A DNA stretch of 62,000 bases from Mesostigma viride. Its lineage: Eukaryota; Streptophyta; Mesostigmatophyceae; Mesostigmatales; Mesostigmataceae. Position numbers and translations under genes: made by a program. Location: the NCBI GenBank assembly GCA_009746045.1, contig RPFO01000406.1, forward strand, positions 7,501-69,500, read 5' to 3'. Each line of letters begins with the position of its first letter. Positions within the stretch are counted from its first letter, which is position 1. Shown piece after piece: positions 33,215-42,300 of this stretch. The notes beneath the pieces were generated by a model. The model did not search any database and was not told the origin of the DNA. It was given only the letters and a program-made list of their open reading frames with translations.

Positions 33215-33505
33215 CAGTGACAATGTCACGGATTTTGTCGCCCTTTTTTCCTGATATATCAGTGACAATGTCACGGATTTTGTCACCCTTTTTTTCGTGA
33301 TATATCAGTGATAATGTCACGGATTTGTCACCCTTTTTTTCGTGATATATCAGTGATAATGTCACGGATTTGTCACCCTTTTTTTCGTGATATATCAGTG
33401 ATAATGTCACGGATTTGTCACCCTTTTTTTCGTGATATATCAGTGATAATGTCACGGATTTGTCACCCTTTTTTTCGTGATATATCAGTGATAATGTCAC
33501 GGATT
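33215..33505 (+). repeat. 45-bp tandem repeat, about six copies, carrying the subterminal motifs
   Basis: Each unit contains ATATATCAGTGATAATGTCA, then CGGATTTGTCACCC and a T7 run. The unit contains the same GTCAC/GTGATA words as the element ends, so the array extends the subterminal binding region inward. It is 45 bp long and hence open on the minus strand as ISLIYHEKKGDKSVTL repeats, which I do not regard as a protein. Confidence 0.8.
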
Positions 33506-33509
33506 TTGT

Positions 33510-33744
33510 CAGTGCGTTTTGTCAAGTCGTGACATTGATATTTTGTGATAATTTCCTTGTTTTTGTCACAAAGATAATCACAGAATATGCTGGTTTTATC
33601 ACATGATTTGTCACGAAATGTCACAGAATATCACAGTTTTGTCACAAAAAATCACAAAGTGTCACATTTTGTCACATCCACATCACAAAATGTCACGTGA
33701 TATGTCACAAAATATCACAAAATGTCACACCCCCCTTCCTAGTG
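33510..33744 (-). repeat. Right terminal inverted repeat and subterminal motif array of the CACTA-like element
   Basis: TATCACAAAATGTCAC-type motifs repeat roughly every 10-20 bp up to the terminal CCTAGTG. Read on the minus strand the outer 35 bp match the left end with two differences near the G run. Confidence 0.75.
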
Positions 33745-33839
33745 TCACGTGTTAATTAATGAATTCGTTAATTAATTAATTAATGAAGTCTAAATGCAGT
33801 CTACCTGCAGTCTACCTGTTTACTGAATTCGTTTTTGTC

Positions 33840-35234
33840 ATGTAGTCCTCCCCATGCCATGCCAGGCCTTGGGGTATGATACATCATGGTGGTGCATGTG
33901 CACCGGCTCGTGCACCAAGAGTAGGTGGCTGTTTACACCCCACACCTGCAGGTTTTAGCCCAGAAGCTGTATAAAAAACCATATGCCCCTTCTCAACAAT
34001 CACGACTGGCTGGACCAACATGGCCCCACGCCATGCTCTGCATTGCCTCTTCTTCGGGGATTGACTACGCTTCGCTTTACGACCTGTCTGTGCATCCATC
34101 TCAGTCTCGACAGCTAGCATCCGTCCACCGCCTCATCGACTCGGACGGTACCTGTACGTGTAACAGTACCAGGTCTCTGTTCGGGTGCTCCCGCCCCATG
34201 CTCCAACACATCATTCTCGACAGTCTCCCTTCTCATGCGCTCTGGTGCCAGCGAGATCTGGGCTCCATCAATTTCCGCACCCACGCTCCGCTCCATATCC
34301 CTCGAGCAGCACGTACGTGACTCCCCTCGCTGCAGACGTGGCAGCAATGCCGATTACAAGATCGGGAGGCACGCTGGCCGGCTACTGAGCTCCCTCACCT
34401 TTCCACCTGGCACCACCACCTCCGGCCACCTCCACCCTTCTCGCCTCCATGCACCTCCACTACGGCTGCCACCTCCGCCTCCACCTCGCTCGGACATCAA
34501 GGGCCCAGCTCCTCGACATCGACAAATGCCTCCACCACAACGCCATCGCCATTGACTATTGAGTGCCTGCAAAACGTACCGCAGGCCTCACCGCCCAGGC
34601 GGTGAAGGACATCGCTGCCCAGCCGCAGCATATGCTGGCCCGGCCAGCGATGCTCCTCCCACTGAGCCCTGGGCGGACTTGCTGAAGCACCACACCACCT
34701 CCACCGCCTCCACCATGCACCGCGGCACAACTCAATTAAGCAACATGTCACGCTCGACCTCCGCGAGGAGGCCGACATCACCAAGCCACAATGTCATCGT
34801 CAAGCACTGACTTCGACCATGCAGCCGGCAGGTGAGAACTCGGAGTCTCTTGCCATAGCGCGTTGAAGCGCGACATTCTTACCCCCATTGAACTTACCAT
34901 GGTGAGCTGCGGATGACGGCTGTCCGCCTTCCCCGCGCGCGGGGTAAGGCTGGCCCGCGGCTCCCCTGCTCCTCACCTTTAAGTACATGGCGGATAAGCT
35001 GCCGTTTCTTAAATGCCGCAAGAAGCTAGAGCTCGGGGACTTCCTCAACACGCTGAACGACGACTTGACCCTGGCACAGCAACAGCGGCGACGGGCCGGA
35101 GCTATGGCCGACCTACCTCCAGCTCCGGCAGAGCGCAGGGGGGAAACCGGTATACTGGAGGGGGGAGGTCATCCACATCGACCACAAGCCCTGGCAGGCG
35201 CCCCTCGCCACTGACCCCAGCCACCCCAGTCTAG
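33840..35234 (+). mobile_element. Family 1 retroelement copy C (plus), preceded by a 3' fragment
   Basis: 33895-34000 is the family 1 3' region (CACCAAGAGTAGGTG, CTGCAGGTTTTAGCCCAG, CATATGCCCCTTCTCA). 34010-35234 is a degraded ORF1 body: the hinge and coil (34500-34800), KLPFLKCRKKLELGDFLNTL and NDDLTLAQQQRRR (34995-35095), stop TAG 35232-35234. Several frame breaks. Its 3' end meets copy D tail-to-tail at 35386-35400. Confidence 0.65.
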
Positions 35235-35385
35235 GGAATATACATATAACAGCATTTATCATTCTCAATGAATACATATAGCAGCAGTGTAGATTTGTCA
35301 GGCTTAGGCGCTTAGCCTATAGCTAGCTCGTGGCTCACGCCTACGCGCATGTGCGCAGGCCTATAATGGGACTCCCCATTATTAA

Positions 35386-37440
35386 ACAATTAATTAATTA
35401 GGAACATATAACTCCGTTGGGAGTATATGTAGCACATAGCCCTGAGAAGGGGCATATGGCTTTTAATACACTCTTGGCTACTTCCTGCAGGTGGTAATCT
35501 GCCACCTACTCTGGGTGCACCAAGTGCACCTGCCCACCACTGTATTCAGGCACCTAGGCGGGTGCCGACAGAGGGGGGAAGATCAGCATGTCGGCTATAC
35601 AAAGGCTAGCTATAGGGCATGGCTTCCCAGCAGATCGAGAGTAACTCCCTGCATGGGCACAGCATATAATTAAATAAAGCTAGGCATCGTCTGGCCGGTG
35701 TGTGGCACGTCATCAGGCACGTACATGTATACATGATAAAATAATGCTAAGGCATCATCTGGTATAGGGCCGGTAGTAGGCGTCATGTACAAGGCCACGG
35801 CTAGGCCTGACTATTCTACACTACGTACTACTACTGCATGCTGTATTCCCCTAAGCTGGGGCGTCTGGAGGTGCTGGGGCCGCGGGGGTCGCTTGCATGC
35901 CAGGGCTTGTGGCCGACGTAGACGCATGGTCGCCCCCTTCCAGTACACCGGCTTACCCGCCGCGCGGTCTGCCGGAGCTGGAGGTATAGGTTGGCCATAG
36001 CTCCCGTCGCCGTTGTTGCTGCGCCAGGATCAAGTCGTCGTCCAAGGTGAAGGGAGTCTTCTCCAGCCGCTTGCGGCGTCTGAGAAACGAAATCTTGTCC
36101 GATGCCCGGCTCTTAAAGATGAGAAGAATTAAGCGGGGGCGCGGCCCCTGCCTTACCCCGCGCGCGGGGAAGGCGGTGCATGGGCGACCAGCTTGATCTT
36201 ACCAAGCAGGCCTATGCGATCAAGGATTTTGCTCTCAAACGCACGTGCAAGCTTCTCGGTATTCTCACCTTCCGCCATGTCGAAGTTCTTGACGATGACA
36301 TTAAGGCTGCGCTTGGCCGGCGAGCTCGGCCTCCTCGCGGAGGTCAAGCGTCTGCCGCTGGAGCAGTGTGCTGCCACGGCGGAGGTGGTGGAGGTGGTGC
36401 ACGCTGCTTAATTGAGCATGTCCGCCCATGGGTCGGGATGGGAGGAGCATCACCAGCCAGGCCAGCAGGCTTAGCGGCAATGTCCTAGCTTCACCAACTG
36501 GGCGGTGCATGAGGCCTGGCGCAGCGGTGTTTTGCATGCAGGCACGGCGAGGGCGATGGCATTGTCCTTGAGGCGCTCAGGTCGATGTCACGGAGCTGGG
36601 TGGTGATGGCGTCGGAGGTGGGGGTGGTGCATCATTGCGGTGCAGCCGGAGGAGGCGAGGAGGGTGGAGGTGGCGGTGGCCGATGGTGGAGAGGAGGGGG
36701 AGCTCGGCAGTCAGCGTGCTGCCCATGGCCGCCACATCGAATCTGCGGCGAGGCCCGGGCCACGTGCTGCTTGAGGGCCTCCTTAAGGAATGAGCGGATC
36801 GGGAGGATTCGGTCAAGGTGGTGGTGAGGGGCTGGGGGGGCCAGAGCTCCTCGAATGAGCGCCCGTCCAAGGAGGGAGAAGAGGGCGTATTGCTGAAGGT
36901 GGGGGTGGCGGAGGGTGAGGATGGAGTCGAAATTGTAAGGGCGCCTCTGGAACTTCCAGAGCATTGACGAGGCGACCCTGGTGGAAGAGCTGCTTGCACA
37001 GTTCCATAAGCGAGGCGTGCGATCCCCAGAACACGTAGGCTCTCAGGATCTTGTCGCGTGCCGGTGAGCTTGTCAAAAAAACCAGGCTGGCTGGCGTCAA
37101 AGTCGAACTCTTCCCAGTTCGGCTCGGCAGGGCGACTGCGCTTGGCCGGTTCAGGCGACGCTGCGGGCGAAGCCCGGGAGGGAGCTGGGCGACCACTAGG
37201 GCTTGGGTAGTGGCGCCGCTGCCTTCTGGGCCGGAGGGCGAAGCTGCAGCCGGAGCTGCAGACGTATTTTCAGGGCTGAGCGCAGGCTGCCGCCAGGCTG
37301 CGTTGCGCGGAGGAGCGTTTGCACGCCATATATTGTGTAATAGCTTCGGAAAATTATATGATTTATATCAGCGTGTGCGTCATAGAAAGACGAAGCGATT
37401 GTGATATTCACAGCCGAATTCGGACTCCCCACCATGGATC
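35386..37440 (-). mobile_element. Family 1 retroelement copy D
   Basis: TTAA tail 35386-35400, 3' end motif at 35401, ORF1 body 35851-37280, 5' UTR to about 37440. It carries the largest number of 4-bp palindromic insertions relative to copies A and B. Confidence 0.75.
35851..37280 (-). pseudogene. Broken ORF1-like gene, family 1 copy D
   Basis: Same domain order as copy B: RLQLRLQLRPPAQ, a middle region with FWGSHASLMELCKQL, AKRSLNVIVKNFDMAEGENT, KISFLRR-like DNA, stop TAG at 35853-35851. The frame is broken many times, largely by the short insertions described in the findings. Confidence 0.6.
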
Positions 37441-37465
37441 AGTGATGCATTAAGAATTTAGCATA

Positions 37466-37673
37466 GCATTGCCTATGCAGACAGCTACTCTCTGCTGAGA
37501 AGCCATGGCAGCCCTAGTCATTGTTTAGCCATATGCTGATCTTCCACCCTATGTCCGCAACCTTAGGTGCTGGAATACATAGTGGTGCAGGTGCACTTTG
37601 TGCACCCAGAGCAGGTGTAGTTTACACCCTACCCTTACAGGAAGTAGCCCAGAATGTATCAAAAGCCATATAT
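37466..37673 (+). mobile_element. Family 1 3' fragment (plus), target of the RLE element
   Basis: Matches 2795-2945 and continues, after the RLE insertion, at 44461 (ATATGCCCCTTCTCAGGG). The break lies in AAAAGCCATAT / ATGCCCC. The same head-to-head layout with an ORF1 copy is seen at 690-3500. Confidence 0.75.
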
Positions 37674-38684
37674 ATTAAAAAGATCATTACTTACAGCAGA
37701 GTGAAATCACTCAAACCAAAGCACACGCCCAGCTATGTATAAACCTATATACAGAGCCATGCCAAAGGCTGCTCTATACTACGATAAGACCAATGGAAAC
37801 TCCTAACGGGAGGAACCTAATAGCCCTGCTGCACCGCAAAATCAGCCCGCGTACGGCGGATCGAGCATGATGTCAGCCATGGCCCGTCAGTCAGCGCCAC
37901 CGACAAGCGCTGACGCCAATACTGACGTCCAGGTCCGCGCCGACCATGGGGCCCGCTGGCCCTCCAGGTCCAGCCGGTCCTCCCGGAGCCGGCAACACTC
38001 CTTGAAGAAGACGGAGGTCAGGGGCCCCATGGCCCCAAACTCCTCCAGGACAAAGGGCACCACGATGGTGCCCGACGTCGCCGTAGGCCAGGTGAGCTTA
38101 GCCCGCTCCGCCCGGTCCGCGCCCGGCGTGTAACCTGCCGTGGGGGAGGCCCCAGCCACGTCGGCTAAGAGCCAAGGGCCGTGCCACCGAAACGTCAATA
38201 AGCAGATGCATATGCCGGCCATGCACCCCCCTCAAAGTCCAGCACCACGATGTCAGGCCGGTGGTTGGGGGAATAGAAGGCAGCGCCAGCCGCATCCTCG
38301 GACCGGAATCACCGGATGTTCGCGTACGTGGGGGAAAACCGACCAAACCATGGCGAGCACCACCGTCAGGAGGACAGTGTGCAAATACAAACAAATACCA
38401 ATTCTGATTCTGTTGGCCCCCCATGCAGGCAAGGTAGTGAGTCCCCGTGGGATCCAGCGGCTGCCCACAGCTAGCTACCACAAGGCCGCCCGGCCGGAAC
38501 AAGAGGCTGCGGGGCAAATATAGCTGGTGCCGGAGCGCCACCGAGTAGTGGCTGGGAGCTACTACTAAGGCGAATGGGGGGGCCATGGGAAGAGCACGAA
38601 GGTACGCCGAGCCCACACTCCGCAATGAAAGCGAGAACAGCCACGCACATCCCTGGGCGTTGAGGTCCGCGAAAAGAGCCATGC

Positions 38685-38696
38685 ATCCAATCAGCC
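38685..38696. repeat. Target site duplication, left copy
   Basis: ATCCAATCAGCC, paired with 39022-39033. Confidence 0.8.
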
Positions 38697-39021
38697 ACGC
38701 GGTACACAACCAGCCATAGCCTTAGCCTAGTCCTAGTACAGCCATGCCGACGCCCTAGCTGGCTATGTTCAGATTACTTGCCCACGCTATACTTGTTATG
38801 CCACGCTTACATGGGTCTTATTGCACCCACAGTTTGCCGGATCGTTAGCCTGTCCTTTTAGCTAGCGCGCCCGAATATGCAGCTGTGGCATGCCTTTGGC
38901 ATGAAGGAGACTGGGGGTCTCTGCCCTTTCTCCTGTAGTGCACACACAGGGATTAAAAGCACTTCAGTGCTCCGTGACTCCCCAACGGGAGCACGTGTTT
39001 AATTAATTGATTAATTAATTA
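38697..39021 (+). mobile_element. Family 2 retroelement, 3' fragment, with 12-bp target site duplication
   Basis: ATCCAATCAGCC occurs directly on both sides (38685-38696 and 39022-39033), and the uninterrupted site is present in the main RLE copy at 40206-40219. The insert ends in a TTAA-type tail. The same 3' sequence recurs at 45667-45985. This is a clean 5'-truncated target-primed insertion of about 325 bp. Confidence 0.85.
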
Positions 39022-39033
39022 ATCCAATCAGCC
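39022..39033. repeat. Target site duplication, right copy
   Basis: ATCCAATCAGCC, paired with 38685-38696. Confidence 0.8.
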
Positions 39034-39396
39034 GTGTGCAGAATACCCGCGTAGGTTTTCTGGTGTTTATCGATGACGCGAGCAGGGAATGCGGCGGGAG
39101 ATTGAACGGAGGCGACCGAGGGAGTGCCGCGAGGGAGGCGGCGCTGTACCGCCTGAGCGGCACGGACGGGAGAACAGGCCTGCTGGATCTCAGCATAGGC
39201 CTCCTGGATGGCGGTTGACGAAGGGCAAAGGGCTGCTGGGGCCGGTCCAGGAAGCCATATATATTAAAAATATAATTACTTACAGCAGAGTGAAATCACT
39301 CAAACCAAAGCAAACGCCCAGCTATAAACCTATATACAGAGCCATGTCAAAGCTCTATACTACGATAAGACCAATGGAAACGCCTAACGGAGGAAC

Positions 39397-42300
39397 CTAA
39401 TAGCCCTGCTGCACCGCAAAATCAGCCCGCGTACGGCGGAGCATGATGTCAGCCATGGCCCGAGTCAGCGCCACCGACAAGCGCTGACGCCAATATGACG
39501 TCCAGGTCCGCGCCGACCATGGGGCCCGCTGGCCCTCCAGGTCCAGCCGGTCCTCCCGGAGCCGGCAACACTCCTTGAAGAAGGCGGAGGTCAGGGGCCC
39601 CATGGCCCCAAACTCCTCCAGGACAAAGGGCACCACACGATGGTGCCCGACGTCGCCGTAGGCCAGGAGCTTGGCCCGCTCCGCCCGGTCCGCCGTGTAA
39701 CCTGCCGTGAGGGAGGCCCCAGCCACGTGGCTAAGAGCCAAGGGCCGCGCCACCGAAACGTCAATAAGCAGATGCCGGCCACCCCCCTCAAAGTCCAGCA
39801 CCACGATGTCAGGCCGGTGGTTGGGGGAATAGAAGGCAGCGCCATCCGCATCCTCGGACCGGATGTTCGCGTGGGGGAAAACCGACCGAATCATGGCGAG
39901 CACCACCGTCAGGAGGACAGTGTGCAAATACAAATACCAATTCTGATTCTGTTGGCCCCCCATGCAGGCAAGGTAGTGAGTCCCCGTGGGATCCAGCGGC
40001 TGCCCACAGCTACCACAAGGCCGCCCGGCCGGAACAAGAGGCTGCGGGGCAAATAGCTGGTGCCGGAGCGCCACCGAGTAGTGGCTGGGAGCCAAGGCGA
40101 ATGGGGGGGCCATGGGAAGAGCACGAAGGTACGCCGAGCCCACACTCCGCAAGGAAAGCGAGAACAGCCACGCACGTCCCTGGGCGTTGAGGTCCGCGAA
40201 AAGAGCAATCCAATCAGCCGTGTGCAGAATACCCGCGTAGGTTTTCTGGTGTTTATCGATGACGCGAGCAGGGAATGCGGCGGGAGATTGAACGGAGGCG
40301 ACCGAGGGAGTGCCGCGAGGGAGGTGGCGCTGTACCGCCTGAGCGGCACGGACGGGAGAACAGGCCTGCTGGATCTCAGCATAGGCCTCCTGGATGGCGG
40401 TGACGAAGGGCAAAGGGCTGCTGGGGTCCAGGAGGTCAGGCGCTGCCGTTGCCAAAAGGGGCAGGAGCCGGCAGCTTTCCGCCCACGACTGAGCGACGGA
40501 GCCCAAAAAGGCTGCTGGGGCCAGCCGGGCGGCACGAGTCAGACCGCAGCCACCCATCCGTGCAGGCAGGGAGGCAATGCGAATAGCATGTGGCGGGAGG
40601 TCGGGGCCCGGGACCAGCTGCGCCAAGGCCGACTGGATGCGTTCGTCGTGGCCCTCGGCGGCCAGCCGGACCTGAGACGGAAGAGCGCCCCGGAGCCAGT
40701 GAACGACGCGAGGGTGAGCGCAAAACCACAGAAGCAGACCCTTGGTCTGCGAATCATGAAGGCGCGCAATCAAGGGCAGTACCTCAGTGCGTGCCTCGAG
40801 GGCGGCCCGCAGAGCATCGATGACAAACGCGGGGTCGCCAACCGGAACGCCGAGGACATCCAACCCATGGAGGCGCTCGTCCCGGCCCAAGAGCTGGGGC
40901 GGAAAGCCGGAGCAATCACCTTGGGGCGAGTACACCGCGCACTTGGCAAGGGTCAACTGGAGGTTGATGTCGGCCACCGCGGTCTGCAGTGCCAGCAGAG
41001 CCGCGGTGGTGTCCGGCACAGGGCCCAGAAGGTAGATATCATCCAAGTAGGCCTGAATAGCGACCGCCGGGTGGGCAGCATGGACCGCTTGGAGGCAACC
41101 CTGGAGGGGGGCGGCAAAGTACAGGGGTCCCAGGGGGTCCCCTTGCTGGGTGCCCGACCGCGACAGCAGGCCGCCGCGAGTGCCGTCCTCCATGATGTGA
41201 ACCAGTTGGCCGGGCTGGCCGTAGCACACGGCTGTCCAAGCGTACAAGTCCTCGAAGGACTCCATGACGGCCGCAAACATGCTGGCGCGGGACAGACTGT
41301 TGAACGCGTTGTGGCAGTCGACCTTGACGACAGCGTGGGTGGGGTGGGCCTCGAGGTAGGCCTGCACCGAATGGATGAGGATATCCGCCCCGCCTGGAGT
41401 CGTCACCCCCAGCTGGGCCGCCACCGAGGTCTCACCCGCTGCGAGGGGCGGGCAGAAAAAGGCACGGAGCTCGGGCGCCTTTTGGCGGCAGATCACTTTG
41501 CCCACGAGCTTGCGGAGCACCTCACCGCAGGCGATCGGGCGCACCTTGCCCTCGGGGGGGGCAAGACACCCTTGAGCAGAGCGAGGAGGCGAGCGCCCGC
41601 TAACCACTCGCGCGCAGCGGGAGGAACGCGACCAGCCGCCAGGTCAATGAGGGTGTCAAAGAGAATGTCCTCGCCCCCATGCCCCACCAGGACCTCCAAG
41701 TGCTCGTAGCGCCAGCCCGACGGCCCGGTAGAGGAAGCCCGCGGGACCGCACGCATCACCTCCAGGAAGCAGTCGCGGTCCAGCCGGAGGGGGGCCGGCA
41801 GGGGGTCCGGCACGGGCAGCTGGAATCCGGGCTCCGCAGGGTGAAGAGCCTCCAAGGCCGCCAGGGTAGCCGCATTGGCGGGGGCGAGCTTGGCCATTTC
41901 CAAGCGGGTCATGGCCCGGCTGAGCTGCCCCTCGCGGACGAGGCGGATGACGTCGGCGGCCACCCGCTCGAAGTTGACCTCCCCCGACAGCCGGGCCGTG
42001 CGCGGGGGCGGCACGCCAAACAGCCCCTCCCAGTCCCCCTGCAGAAAGCGTCGGCAACGGGCAATAACCGCACCCTGGAGGCCGCGCACACCACGCCCGA
42101 GAGGGGTGAGGAGCAGGCGGGGGGTCACCATGTGCAGTTTAAAGCCCAGCGGGTCGTCCGGAGCGGCGTGCATGCGCCGGAGAGAAACGATTGCACATTG
42201 CGCGAAAAGGCTACGCGCGCGGTGGGGGAGGTCGGTCAGGGTAGACGTCGGGTTGATGGCGCATGCATCCCAGGGAACCGTGTCAAGCCAACGCCAACTG

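Larger units (their letters stand above)
26123..33744. mobile_element. CACTA-like DNA transposon, 7.6 kb
   Basis: The left end CACTAGGAAGGGG followed by a short spacer and TGTGACATTTTGTGATATTTT is matched inverted at the right end (CCCCTTCCTAGTG). CACTA/TAGTG termini with many short subterminal repeats are the hallmarks of the EnSpm/CACTA superfamily. Flanks read GCAGTC on the left and TCACGTG on the right; the likely empty site GCAGTCACGTG implies a 2- or 3-bp duplication (TC, or GTC sharing one G), against the usual 3 bp. I recognise no transposase; the inside holds the genes at 31192-32762 and perhaps 27149-27490. Either the transposase is in many short exons I cannot join, or the copy is non-autonomous. 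Confidence 0.7.
37674..39250 (-). mobile_element. 5'-truncated, older-looking copy of the RLE retrotransposon, head-to-tail with the main copy
   Basis: Matches the main copy from the 3' end (about 39265) to about 40430, interrupted at 38697-39021 by a family 2 insertion. It differs from the main copy by many small insertions, mostly 4 bp, and a few substitutions, so its reading frame is destroyed. Left flank AAAAGCCATAT is the family 1 target; right end joins the 3' end of the main copy at about 39250. Confidence 0.8.
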
